From assembly GCA_036519575.1 (NCBI GenBank), contig DATDKZ010000112.1, positions 1 through 13,463 on the forward strand: a stretch of 13,463 nt of DNA. The letters run 5' to 3'. Within the stretch, counting starts at the first letter, position 1; each line of letters starts with the position of its first letter. Below the pieces are notes generated by a model. The model had not been told where the DNA came from and searched no databases. It worked only from the letters and a program-made list of their open reading frames with translations. Position numbers and translations under genes: made by a program. This document shows positions 1 to 7,368 of this stretch, one piece after another. This DNA comes from AC-69 sp036519575 (GTDB taxonomy: Bacteria; Actinomycetota; UBA4738; HRBIN12).

Positions 1-618
1 GTCCACCACTCGGAGCGGCAGTCCATCGAAGTCGCTCGGCACGGCCCGCCCGAGGAACTCGAAGATCGTCGGCCGGACGTCGAGGTCGGTCACGACGCCG
101 GTCCGTCGCGTGGTGTCCGACGCGAGCGTCCGCGGGGTGCCGTTCAGCGCGAAGAGGACGGCGGGCGCCCCGGTTCCAATGACCAGCGGGTGGACGAGGT
201 CCTTGGCGGCCAGCATCGCGGGAGACGACGTGGTCGACGCCACGAACACGATCGCCTCGTCGGCGGTGGTGGCGAGGACCTCCCGCCTGATCTCCTTCCC
301 GACCCCGGACAGGCCCCCGAAGTCGAGGGGATCGAGCCACCGCCACGCCACCTGGCACGACCGAGGCAGAGAGGCCTCGCGAATGGGGAGCCCACCCTGG
401 AGGCTCATCAGCGCTGCCCCACCCACGCCGGCAAGCGCTCGAACCTCGGAGACGCCGAGCAGATCCTCGAACGAGGCAGCAGGGACGAGGAAGACGAACG
501 CCCTGGGCTCACATGGGACGATCACCTCCCCCTCCGCCCGCTGGGCGAACGGCGGGAGGAACAGGAGGAGAAGCGTGACGCCCGCCCCGATCGACAGCCG
601 GGCGAGGACGCGGGTCAC
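1..618 (-). CDS. Secreted alkaline-phosphatase-superfamily-like protein (partial, C-terminus beyond left edge)
   Basis: A frame stays open for 206 codons from a GTG at 618-616 to the window edge, so the 3' end is missing. The GTG overlaps the murA TGA by 4 nt (GTGA), typical of translational coupling. Residues 1-30 look like a Sec signal peptide: Arg at 3 and 7, a hydrophobic core (residues 9-24, including TLLLLFLPPF), then small residues before AEG. After it comes FVFLVPAASFEDL (about 42-54), then GGAALMSLQGG, and near the end DTTRRTGVVTDLDVRPTIFEFLG. A Ser/Thr-Arg-Arg block followed by a V-T-D-x-x-PT-I-L-x-x-LG stretch is what I recall from large actinobacterial secreted proteins with an alkaline-phosphatase/sulfatase fold. 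The usual metal-binding Asp of active enzymes is not obvious in the VPAASFEDL segment, so it may be a non-catalytic relative. Substrate and role are unknown. The frame is well supported; the family call is only moderate. Confidence 0.7.
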   Translation of the reverse strand, partial: MTRVLARLSIGAGVTLLLLFLPPFAQRAEGEVIVPCEPRAFVFLVPAASFEDLLGVSEVRALAGVGGAALMSLQGGLPIREASLPRSCQVAWRWLDPLDFGGLSGVGKEIRREVLATTADEAIVFVASTTSSPAMLAAKDLVHPLVIGTGAPAVLFALNGTPRTLASDTTRRTGVVTDLDVRPTIFEFLGRAVPSDFDGLPLRVVD

Positions 619-1886
619 CAGGGCGCCGGAGTGAGCTGCCGCTCCCGTCGGACCTCGGCACCCATGCGGAGGAGCTTGGCCTCGAAGTCCTGGTATCCCC
701 GATCCACGTGATACATGTCCTCGACGGCGGTGACCCCGTCGGCGCACAGGCCCGCGATCACCATGGCCGCGCCCGCCCGGATGTCGAGGGCCCGGACCGG
801 GGCGGCCGACAGATGGTCCACGCCCCGGATCACCGCGTGATGGCCCTCGGTCCTGATGTCCGCCCCCATCCGGTTCAGCTCGTCCACGAACATGAACCGG
901 CTCTCGAAGACGTTCTCGGTCACGATGCTCGTCCCCTCCGCCACGGAGAGCAGGGCCATCATCTGGGGCTGGAGGTCGGTGGGGAACCCCGGATGCGGAA
1001 GCGTCACGAAATCGACAGCCCGGGGCCGGTCCTCCATGCCGACGGCCACGCCGGCCTCGGTCACCAGTGCGGCGGCGCCGAGCTCGGTCAGCTTTGCCAG
1101 GACCAGGTCCATGTGGTCGCCTCGTGCCCGCTCCAACACGACCTGTCCCCCGGTGGCGCATGCCGCGATGGCGAACGTCCCGGCCTCGATCCGATCGGGG
1201 ATCACGCTGTGACGGACCGGGTGGAAGTCACCCGTCCCCAGGATCTCGATGGTGGGCGTGCCGACGCCCTCGATGCGGCCGCCCATCTCCTGGAGGAACT
1301 CGGCCAGGTCCGAGAGCTCGGGCTCGCGGGCCGCGTTCTCGATGACGGTCGTCCCGCGAGCAGCGACGGCCGCCATCATCACGTTCTCGGTCGCGCCGAC
1401 GCTGGGGAAGTCGAGCGAGATGACCGCGCCGGACAGGCCTCTCGGAGCGACTCCTTCCAGGAACCCATGCTCGGAGGAGAAACGCGCTCCCATCTTCTCC
1501 AGGCCACGGACGTGCAGGTCGATCTTCCGCGATCCGATGTTGCAGCCGCCCGGCATTGCCACGCGGGCGCGACCGCACCGCGCGAGCAACGGCCCCAAGA
1601 CGAGGATCGATGCCCGCATCTGGCTGACCAGCTCGTAGGGAGCCTCGACGGAGAGCACGTCGCTCGCGTCGATCGCCAGGTCGTCCTCCCAGGCCACATC
1701 GGCCCCGAGGTGCTGGAGGACCTCCACCATGGTCAGGCAGTCCTGGATGCGGGGGACGTTCGAGAGCACCGTCCGCCCCGGCGCCAGGAGGGAGGCGGCC
1801 ATCAGCTTCAGAGCGGAGTTCTTCGCCCCGGCGATGGGGATCGAGCCCGAGAGACGGGTTCCCCCCGTGACTAGGAAGCGGTCCAT
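615..1886 (-). CDS. murA: UDP-N-acetylglucosamine 1-carboxyvinyltransferase MurA
   Basis: MurA transfers enolpyruvate from phosphoenolpyruvate to UDP-GlcNAc in the cytoplasm, the first committed step of peptidoglycan synthesis and the fosfomycin target. The protein has 423 residues, the normal length. Lys22 sits in GAKNSALK. The catalytic Cys is present at residue 115 in MPGGCNIGSRK, at the same number as E. coli Cys115, so the enzyme should be fosfomycin-sensitive in principle (Asp replaces Cys in resistant forms). Other family blocks are SVGATENV (162-169), IENAAREPEL (182-191), DRIEAGTF (231-238), the general acid/base Asp304 in FPTD, and HVDRGY (393-398). The ATG has no Shine-Dalgarno, but a TACAAT box lies 7 nt upstream, suggesting a leaderless mRNA. 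It lies 80 bp after atpC, an arrangement also seen in other actinobacteria and, with small genes between, in Bacillus. Its stop overlaps the next gene. Confidence 0.97.
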   Translation of the reverse strand: MDRFLVTGGTRLSGSIPIAGAKNSALKLMAASLLAPGRTVLSNVPRIQDCLTMVEVLQHLGADVAWEDDLAIDASDVLSVEAPYELVSQMRASILVLGPLLARCGRARVAMPGGCNIGSRKIDLHVRGLEKMGARFSSEHGFLEGVAPRGLSGAVISLDFPSVGATENVMMAAVAARGTTVIENAAREPELSDLAEFLQEMGGRIEGVGTPTIEILGTGDFHPVRHSVIPDRIEAGTFAIAACATGGQVVLERARGDHMDLVLAKLTELGAAALVTEAGVAVGMEDRPRAVDFVTLPHPGFPTDLQPQMMALLSVAEGTSIVTENVFESRFMFVDELNRMGADIRTEGHHAVIRGVDHLSAAPVRALDIRAGAAMVIAGLCADGVTAVEDMYHVDRGYQDFEAKLLRMGAEVRRERQLTPAPW

Positions 1887-1893
1887 GGCGGCG

Positions 1894-1899
1894 ATTGTA
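1894..1899 (-). promoter_or_regulatory. Candidate -10 element for a leaderless murA transcript
   Basis: The minus strand reads TACAAT here, and exactly 7 nt separate its last T from the A of the murA ATG. A TANNNT box at this spacing puts transcription initiation at or next to the start codon, the arrangement of leaderless mRNAs common in Actinomycetota. The lack of a Shine-Dalgarno before murA agrees with this. About 17 bp further upstream the hexamer is GAGAAA, which is not a good -35 box, so the promoter call rests on the -10 and its spacing. Confidence 0.5.
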
Positions 1900-1966
1900 G
1901 GTGTGCTCGAGCCACGTTTCTCCGGATCGACGGCCTACCCGGGCCCGGCGTTCCCCAAACGAGCGC

Positions 1967-2236
1967 TCAGCGCGACATCTCCGCGGAGGAGGCCAGCACG
2001 TCCACCCGGGTGACGCCCTCGGTCGTGGTCACGTGCAGGAAGCCGCCGTCCACGACGGCGTCCTCCTCCGTCCCGTCCGTCCGGATGCGGAGCGGCCCCA
2101 CGGCCAGCCGGATCAGGAGCGGAGCGTGCTGGGGCAGGATGCCCACCTCGCCCTCCACTCCCCTGGCGATGACCATGGTCGCTTCGCCCGACCAGATCTC
2201 CCGCTCGGGGGTGACGACGTGCACGTCGAGCGGCAC
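1967..2236 (-). CDS. atpC: ATP synthase F1 epsilon subunit, short form lacking the C-terminal helices
   Basis: The epsilon subunit is part of the central stalk, binding gamma and the c-ring. The start is a GTG at 2236-2234, one base after the atpD TAG, with a G-rich stretch just upstream inside atpD. It gives MPLDVHVVTPEREIWSGEA, a canonical epsilon N-terminus. The 89 residues cover only the beta-sandwich domain: GVEGEVGILPQHAPLL (26-41), RLAVGPLRIR (43-52), DGGFLHV (63-69) and VDVLASSAE (78-86). The protein then ends at SR. E. coli-type epsilon is near 138 residues, with two C-terminal helices that inhibit ATP hydrolysis; here they are absent. The frame extends far upstream on paper, but that stretch is the shadow of atpD. 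The stop is clear and no helix-coding continuation is visible in the 80 bp after it. Confidence 0.93.
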   Translation of the reverse strand: MPLDVHVVTPEREIWSGEATMVIARGVEGEVGILPQHAPLLIRLAVGPLRIRTDGTEEDAVVDGGFLHVTTTEGVTRVDVLASSAEMSR

Positions 2237-2237
2237 C

Positions 2238-3671
2238 CTACGCCCCCGTTCCGGCCAGCTGCTTCGCCTGGGCCTCGGCTTCCTCGATGCTGCCGACCAT
2301 GTAGAAGGCCTGCTCGGGCAGGTGGTCGTACTCGCCCTCCACCAGGGCCCGAAACGACGCGATCGTCTCCTCGACGGGCACGTACTTGCCCTTGATCCCG
2401 GTGAACTGCTCGGCCACGAAGAACGGCTGGGACAGGAACCGCTCGATCTTGCGGGCCCGCGCCACGGCAACCTTGTCCTCTTCAGACAGCTCGTCCACGC
2501 CCAGGATGGCGATGATGTCCTGGAGGTTCCGGTACCGCTGGAGGATCTCCTGGACTCGCCGAGCCACCGCATAGTGCTCCTCGCCGACGTAGCGGGCGTC
2601 CAGGATCCGCGACGTCGAGTCCAATGGGTCGACCGCCGGGTAGATCCCCTTCTCGACGATGGACCGCGCCAGCACGGTGGTCGCGTCGAGGTGGGCGAAC
2701 GTCGTGTGCGGCGCCGGGTCGGTGATGTCGTCGGCCGGCACGTAGATGGCCTGGAGCGAGGTGATGGATCGGCCGCGCGTCGACGTGATCCGCTCCTGGA
2801 GCTCACCCATCTCGTCGGCCAGCGTCGGTTGATAGCCGACCGCCGAGGGCATCCGGCCGAGCAGCGTCGACACCTCCGAGCCCGCCTGGGTGAACCGGAA
2901 GATGTTGTCGACGAACAGGAGAACGTCCTGGTGCTGCACGTCGCGGAAGTACTCTGCCATGGTGAGCGCGGCCAGCCCCACCCGCAGGCGAACGCCGGGT
3001 GGCTCGTCCATCTGCCCGAACACGAGCGCCGTCTTCTCGATGACGCCCGTCTCCTTCATCTCGAGGAACAGGTCGTTCCCCTCGCGCGTGCGCTCGCCCA
3101 CGCCGGCGAAAACCGAGACGCCACCGTGCTGCTCGGCGACCCGATAGATCATCTCCTGGATAATGACGGTCTTGCCCACCCCGGCTCCGCCGAACATCCC
3201 GATCTTCCCGCCCTGCACATACGGCTCGAGGAGGTCGATGACCTTGATGCCGGTCTCGAACATCTGTGTCCGGGCCTCGAGCTCCTCGAACGGAGGCGGC
3301 GCGCGGTGGATGGGCCACCGATCCTCGTACGTGATCGAGTCCGCCGGCGCGTCCAGCGGCTCACCCAGGACGTTGTAGACGTGCCCCAGGACTCCCGGGC
3401 CCACCGGCACCGTGATGGACTGGCCCGTGTTCTCCACGGGGGTTCCCCGGACCAAGCCGTCGGTCGGCTTCAGCGCGATCGTCCGCACGACCCCGTCGCC
3501 GACATGCTGCGCCACCTCGCAGGTGATGACGTCGGTCTGGCCCTCGAGCGTGCGCTCTACGCGAACGGCAGTGTTCACCTCCGGGAGGTCATCCAGCGGG
3601 AATTCCACGTCCACGACCGGGCCGATCACCCGAACCACCCGGCCCCTGCCCTTCCCGTCTTCCTCCGCCAT
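2238..3671 (-). CDS. atpD: ATP synthase F1 beta subunit (catalytic)
   Basis: The beta subunit carries the three catalytic nucleotide sites of F1, on the cytoplasmic face of the membrane. It has 477 residues, the normal length. The N-terminal beta-barrel begins at RGRVVRVIGPVVDVEFP (9-25). Walker A is GGAGVGKT (161-168), followed by the catalytic-Glu segment GERTREGND (192-200). Walker B lies in DVLLFVDNIFRFTQAGSEV (249-267). The GRMPSAVGYQPTLADEMG block (272-289) and the DELSEEDK motif of the C-terminal helical domain (393-400) are both intact. The ATG at 3671 is preceded by GGGA 8-9 nt upstream and by GAGGAG directly adjacent, 27 nt after the atpG stop, the longest junction inside the atp operon. 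No frameshift or missing key residue is seen. Confidence 0.98.
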   Translation of the reverse strand: MAEEDGKGRGRVVRVIGPVVDVEFPLDDLPEVNTAVRVERTLEGQTDVITCEVAQHVGDGVVRTIALKPTDGLVRGTPVENTGQSITVPVGPGVLGHVYNVLGEPLDAPADSITYEDRWPIHRAPPPFEELEARTQMFETGIKVIDLLEPYVQGGKIGMFGGAGVGKTVIIQEMIYRVAEQHGGVSVFAGVGERTREGNDLFLEMKETGVIEKTALVFGQMDEPPGVRLRVGLAALTMAEYFRDVQHQDVLLFVDNIFRFTQAGSEVSTLLGRMPSAVGYQPTLADEMGELQERITSTRGRSITSLQAIYVPADDITDPAPHTTFAHLDATTVLARSIVEKGIYPAVDPLDSTSRILDARYVGEEHYAVARRVQEILQRYRNLQDIIAILGVDELSEEDKVAVARARKIERFLSQPFFVAEQFTGIKGKYVPVEETIASFRALVEGEYDHLPEQAFYMVGSIEEAEAQAKQLAGTGA

Positions 3672-3698
3672 CTCCTCGATCCCTTCGCGGTCGTCCAG

Positions 3699-4592
3699 CT
3701 AGTCGCCGGAAGCCGTACCCAGCGCCTCGGCCGCACCCACGACGTCCATGATCTCCGTGGTGATCTCGGCCTGGCGCGCCTGGTTGGCCACACGGGTCAG
3801 CACCTTGGTCAGCTCCTCCGCGTTCTCGGTCGCGGCCTTCATGGCCCGTCGCCTGTTCGCGTTCTCCGAGGCGGCCGACTCGAGCAGCGCCGCATAAACC
3901 TTCGTGATCACGTATTGGGGCAGGAGCTCGTCGAGGATCGCCGAGGGCTCGGGCTCGAAGATGTACTCGGGGTACGGCAGGCCGAGCTCGCGGCGCACCA
4001 CCTCCTCAGGGGCGATCGGCAGGAAACGCCGGTCCGTCGCCCGGGTGGTGAACGCCGAGCGGAAGTCCGTGTACGCCGCGTGGACCTCGTCGATCCGGTG
4101 ATCGGCGAAAGCATCGATGAGCGCCCTGCCGATCTGCTCGGCGACCTCGTAGGTCGGGACCTCGCTGTGGCCCGTCCAGCTCCCCTCGATGGCGAAGCCG
4201 CGGAACCGGAGGTACCCCAGGCCCTTTCGCCCCGATACGTAGATGACCGGCTCGATCCCCCGCCCCCGCAGTCGGCCCATGAGGTCCTCCGCTCGCTTCA
4301 GGACGTTCGCGTTGTAGGCGCCGGCCAGTCCCCGATCGGAGGTCATCACCAGTACAGCGGCTCGCTCCGGCTGGGGGCGTTCCTCCAGGAGCGGGTGGAC
4401 CAGGGACCCGGTCTGCCGGGCTACGTCCTCCATGGCCCGCGTGAGCAGCTCGGCGTAGGGCCGGGCCGCCTCCACTCGCTGCTGGGCCTTGAGGATGCGA
4501 GACGCCGCGATCAGTTCCATGGCCTTGGTGATCTTCTTCGTCGACTGGATGGAGCGGATCCTCCGACGAACGAGTCGGAGCTGCGCGCCCAC
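3699..4592 (-). CDS. atpG: ATP synthase F1 gamma subunit (rotor shaft)
   Basis: The gamma subunit is the rotating shaft that couples the c-ring to the catalytic sites. I place the start at GTG 4592-4590, giving 297 residues beginning MGAQLRLVRRRIRSIQSTKK. This starts 4 nt after the atpA stop and has a perfect AGGAGGG 8 nt upstream, whereas the longer open frame to 4646 runs backward into atpA. The conserved N-terminal helix contains IQSTKKITKAMELIAASR, where gamma contacts beta. The C-terminal helix contains RRRAMKAATENAEEL and ends near ITTEIMDVVGAAEAL, both family signatures. The middle Rossmann-like part includes VLVMTSDRGLAGAYNANV. The region near FEPEPSAILDELLPQYV matches other gammas in position. 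The stop is TAG at 3701-3699. Confidence 0.96.
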   Translation of the reverse strand: MGAQLRLVRRRIRSIQSTKKITKAMELIAASRILKAQQRVEAARPYAELLTRAMEDVARQTGSLVHPLLEERPQPERAAVLVMTSDRGLAGAYNANVLKRAEDLMGRLRGRGIEPVIYVSGRKGLGYLRFRGFAIEGSWTGHSEVPTYEVAEQIGRALIDAFADHRIDEVHAAYTDFRSAFTTRATDRRFLPIAPEEVVRRELGLPYPEYIFEPEPSAILDELLPQYVITKVYAALLESAASENANRRRAMKAATENAEELTKVLTRVANQARQAEITTEIMDVVGAAEALGTASGD

Positions 4593-4596
4593 CCGG

Positions 4597-6246
4597 TCAG
4601 CCCTCCTCGTCCTCGTCCACCGACGACATCCGGTCCCACCCCACATCGGGCTTGACCTCGTCGGGCGGCGTGGGGGCGCCGATGGCCGCCGCGCTGCCCG
4701 CCCCGCCGCCGGAGGGGGCGAAGATCTCCTTGAAGGCGAGAATGGCCTCCTTCAGCTTGGTCTCGATCTCCTCGGGGAGGTCACCCTTGTCCCTGATGTG
4801 CTCGGCAATCTCGCGGTGGCGGGTGGCCACGAAGTCGAGCAGCTCGGACTCGAACCGCTTGCAGTCCTCGAGCGGCACGTCGTCGAGGTACCCACCGGTC
4901 ACCGCGTAGACCGAGATGACCTGCCGTTCGACCGACATGGGCTGGTACTGGGCCTGCTTCAGGACCTCCACCACCCTGGCCCCGCGGGCCAGCTGCTGCT
5001 GGGACGCCTTGTCCAGCTCGGACCCGAACTCGGCGAAGGCCTCGAGCTCGCGGTACTGTGCGAGGTCCAGGCGCAATCGGCCGGCCACCTGCTTCATCCC
5101 TTTGATCTGCGCGTTGCCGCCGACCCGCGACACCGAGATCCCCACGTTGATGGCGGGCCGGACGCCCGCGTAGAACAGGTCGGGCTCGAGGTAGATCTGG
5201 CCATCGGTGATGGAGATGACGTTGGTCGGGATGTAGGCAGAGATGTCGTTGCCTTTGGTCTCCACGATGGGAAGGCCGGTGAGCGAGCCACCCCCGAGCT
5301 CGTCCGAGAGCTTGGCGCACCGTTCGAGCAGACGGGAGTGCAGGTAGAAGACGTCGCCCGGATACGCCTCGCGGCCGGCCGGGCGGCGGAGCAGGAGCGA
5401 GATCTCGCGGTACGCCTCTGCCTGCTTCGACAGGTCGTCGAACACGACCAGGGCGTGCTCCCCCTTGTACATCCAGTGCTGCCCCATCGCCGAGCCCGCG
5501 TACGGCGCGACGTACTTGAACGACGCCGGGTATGCGGCAGGGGCGTTGACGACCACCGTGTAGTCCATGGCGCCGCGCTCGATGAGCGCCTCGACGACTT
5601 CTCGGACCGTCGAGCCCTTCTGGCCCACGGCCACGTAGATGCACTTCACCTGCCTGTCGGTGCCCCACAGCTCACGCTGGTTGATGATGGTGTCGACGAC
5701 GATGGCGGTCTTGCCCGTCTGTCGGTCCCCGATGATGAGCTCCCGCTGGCCCCGTCCGATCGGCGTCATGGCGTCGATCGACTTGATGCCGGTCTGGAGG
5801 GGCTCCTTCACCGGCTGGCGCGAGACCACCGAGGGAGCCTGGACCTCCAGGGCCCGGGTTGCATCCGAGGCCACGGGCCCTTTGCCGTCGAGGGGCCGCC
5901 CCAGCGGGTCGACCACCCGGCCCAGCAGGCCGTCCCCGACCGGAGCCGACAGGATCCGGCCGGTCCGCTTGACCGGGTCGCCCTCCTCGACATCGGCGAA
6001 CTCCTCGTCGAGGATCACGCATCCGATCCGGTCCTCGTCCAGGTTCGACGCCAGGCCGAGCTTGCCGCCGGGGAACTCGAGCAGCTCGTTGGCCATCGTC
6101 CGGGGCAGCCCCAGGACGACGGCGATCCCGGCCCCCGCCTCGTGAACGCGGCCGACCTCCTCGCGCTCGAGGGAGGGCTTGTAGGACTCCACCGACTTGC
6201 GGATGGCCTCCGCGATCGTCTGCGGGTCGAAGGTCAGCTCAGCCAT
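4597..6246 (-). CDS. atpA: ATP synthase F1 alpha subunit with C-terminal extension
   Basis: The alpha subunit alternates with beta in the F1 hexamer and holds the non-catalytic nucleotide sites. It has 549 residues. The N-terminal helix (MAELTFDPQTIAEAIRKSV), which binds the delta subunit, is followed by the barrel. Walker A is GDRQTGKT (173-180), ALVVFDDLSKQAEAYRE (265-281) is the Walker B region, and the arginine finger is Arg374 in SVSRVGGNAQ. Past the usual family end near residue 512 there is a low-complexity tail: Gly/Ala/Ser-rich, then DEVKPDVGWDRM and an acidic DEDEEG end. Mycobacterial alpha has a similar-length extension that damps ATP hydrolysis, but these sequences do not look alike. 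The last codons form the Shine-Dalgarno for atpG. The ATG at 6246 lies 4 nt after the atpH stop, with a GAGG that overlaps that stop. Confidence 0.98.
   Translation of the reverse strand: MAELTFDPQTIAEAIRKSVESYKPSLEREEVGRVHEAGAGIAVVLGLPRTMANELLEFPGGKLGLASNLDEDRIGCVILDEEFADVEEGDPVKRTGRILSAPVGDGLLGRVVDPLGRPLDGKGPVASDATRALEVQAPSVVSRQPVKEPLQTGIKSIDAMTPIGRGQRELIIGDRQTGKTAIVVDTIINQRELWGTDRQVKCIYVAVGQKGSTVREVVEALIERGAMDYTVVVNAPAAYPASFKYVAPYAGSAMGQHWMYKGEHALVVFDDLSKQAEAYREISLLLRRPAGREAYPGDVFYLHSRLLERCAKLSDELGGGSLTGLPIVETKGNDISAYIPTNVISITDGQIYLEPDLFYAGVRPAINVGISVSRVGGNAQIKGMKQVAGRLRLDLAQYRELEAFAEFGSELDKASQQQLARGARVVEVLKQAQYQPMSVERQVISVYAVTGGYLDDVPLEDCKRFESELLDFVATRHREIAEHIRDKGDLPEEIETKLKEAILAFKEIFAPSGGGAGSAAAIGAPTPPDEVKPDVGWDRMSSVDEDEEG
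4601..4607 (-). promoter_or_regulatory. Shine-Dalgarno that fixes the atpG start, inside the end of atpA
   Basis: AGGAGGG on the minus strand is formed by the last codons of atpA (the EEG end) and lies 8 nt before GTG 4592. It decides this start for the gamma subunit. Confidence 0.75.
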
Positions 6247-6250
6247 GGCC

Positions 6251-6793
6251 TCACACGCTCCCCAGCCGTTCCCGTGCGTCTTCGAGACGGGTCCGGACGG
6301 TCCCGTCGAACACCTCGTCCCCCACCCGGGCGAGGACCCCGCCGATCACCGAGGGATCGATCACCACCTTGATCTCCACGTTCTTGCCCGTGGCCTTGGA
6401 GAGCGCCTCGGCCAGTTTCTTCCGCCGCTCCAGCGTCAGCGGGACGGCCGAACGCACCTCGGCGACCACGTGCCTGCGCCGCTCCGCGGCCAGCTCGGCA
6501 AGGGCCTCCACGATCCGGCCGAGCTCCCTGGCCCTGCCCTGTTCGATCAGGAACCCCAGGATGCTCAGGGTATGGGGGTTCGCACGGTCGCCCAGCAGCT
6601 CGTTCACCAGCGCCCGCTTGTTCTCCGCCGGGAGCGCGGGGTCGGTGAGCGCTTCAAAGAGCCGCCCATCGCGTTCGATCGCCTTGGCGAAGGCGAACAG
6701 CTCGTCCTCCACGATCCCCAGGTCGTCCTCCGCCTCGCTCACCTCGAGCAGGGCACGGGCATACCCCTTCACGATCTCGTCCTTGGTGGGCAC
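6251..6793 (-). CDS. atpH: ATP synthase delta subunit (OSCP-like)
   Basis: The delta subunit sits on top of F1 and joins it to the b-subunit stator stalk. It has 180 residues, the usual length. The N-terminal helical domain includes EIVKGYARALLEVSEAEDDLGIVEDEL, with the expected YARAL motif. The C-terminal part holds RRRHVVAEVRSAVPLTLERRKKL and then KVVIDPSVIGGVLARVGDEVFDGTVRTRL, the most conserved block of the family. The start is GTG at 6793-6791, overlapping the TAG of atpF by one base (TAGTG), with GGGAAG a few bases upstream. It is a free-standing protein, not the delta-b fusion seen in mycobacteria. Confidence 0.95.
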   Translation of the reverse strand: MPTKDEIVKGYARALLEVSEAEDDLGIVEDELFAFAKAIERDGRLFEALTDPALPAENKRALVNELLGDRANPHTLSILGFLIEQGRARELGRIVEALAELAAERRRHVVAEVRSAVPLTLERRKKLAEALSKATGKNVEIKVVIDPSVIGGVLARVGDEVFDGTVRTRLEDARERLGSV

Positions 6794-7359
6794 TACGGCT
6801 TCCCGTTCCCCGACCCCGAGACCTGCTCGATGAACTCGTCGACCAGCTGCTGCTGGGTCGTCTTGTCCAGCTCCTTCTCCACAACCCGCCCTGCCAGCTC
6901 AACCGCGATCTGGGCGACCTGGGTCGAGAGCTCCCGCAGCACGCGGTCCCGTTCCGCCCGGATCTCCTCGGTGGCTCGAGCCACGGTGGCGCCGGCCTCC
7001 TGCTCCGCCCTGGCCTGAAGGTCGGTCCGCAGTTGCTCGGCCGTCTTGCGCCCCTCCTCGATGATCCGGTTCGCCTCCTCCCGGGCGTTCGCCAATTGCT
7101 GGCGGTACCGAGCCAGCTCGGCGTCCGCCTCCCTCCCAGTGGCCTCGGCCCGTTCCAGTTCGCCCTGGATCTTCTGGCGGCGTTCGTCGAGGAGCGTGCC
7201 CACACGCGGTAAGACCCATCTCCACATGAAGACGAACAGGACGGCGAACGCGATCGCTCCAACGATCAGCTCGTTGGCGTGGGGGTAGAGGTCCTCCTTG
7301 TCGCTGACCTCGGCCTCCGCCTGGAGCAGGACCCCTGCGATGAGCGAATACACGAGCAT
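6793..7359 (-). CDS. atpF: ATP synthase Fo b subunit (peripheral stalk)
   Basis: The b subunit anchors the stator in the membrane and reaches up to delta. It has 188 residues, with a short N-terminus, one membrane helix (about 31-49, NELIVGAIAFAVLFVFMWRWVLP) and then a long charged coiled coil (about 55-170) rich in Glu, Arg, Ala and Gln, including LDERRQKIQGELERAEATGREA. It ends QQLVDEFIEQVSGSGNGKP. ATG 7359 is 9 nt after the atpE stop, but GGGGAG touches it directly. The GTG two codons downstream (7353) has better spacing from that GGGGAG, so the protein may begin at residue 3. Only one b-type gene is present. Confidence 0.95.
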   Translation of the reverse strand: MLVYSLIAGVLLQAEAEVSDKEDLYPHANELIVGAIAFAVLFVFMWRWVLPRVGTLLDERRQKIQGELERAEATGREADAELARYRQQLANAREEANRIIEEGRKTAEQLRTDLQARAEQEAGATVARATEEIRAERDRVLRELSTQVAQIAVELAGRVVEKELDKTTQQQLVDEFIEQVSGSGNGKP

Positions 7360-7368
7360 CTCCCCTAC

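Noticed and set aside
110..711. Two overlapping plus-strand frames and a short minus-strand frame (395-144) near the left edge.
   Set aside because: The minus-strand frame starting at 618 has a signal peptide, coupling to murA and protein-like composition; the others are Arg/Pro/Ser-rich shadows.
708..1874. A 388-codon plus-strand frame opposite murA.
   Set aside because: Shadow of murA, without recognisable motifs.
1939..1948. Perfect palindrome CCGGGCCCGG between atpC and murA, considered as a terminator.
   Set aside because: No loop and no T-run. Such short GC palindromes are common at this base composition.
2010..4655. An 881-codon open frame on the plus strand across atpC, atpD and atpG.
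   Set aside because: It lies opposite strongly conserved genes, and its product is rich in Arg, His, Asp, Leu and Gly in the pattern expected from the complement of GC-rich codons. No domain is recognisable.
4489..6372. A 627-codon plus-strand open frame opposite atpA.
   Set aside because: Same shadow composition; atpA on the minus strand has all catalytic motifs.
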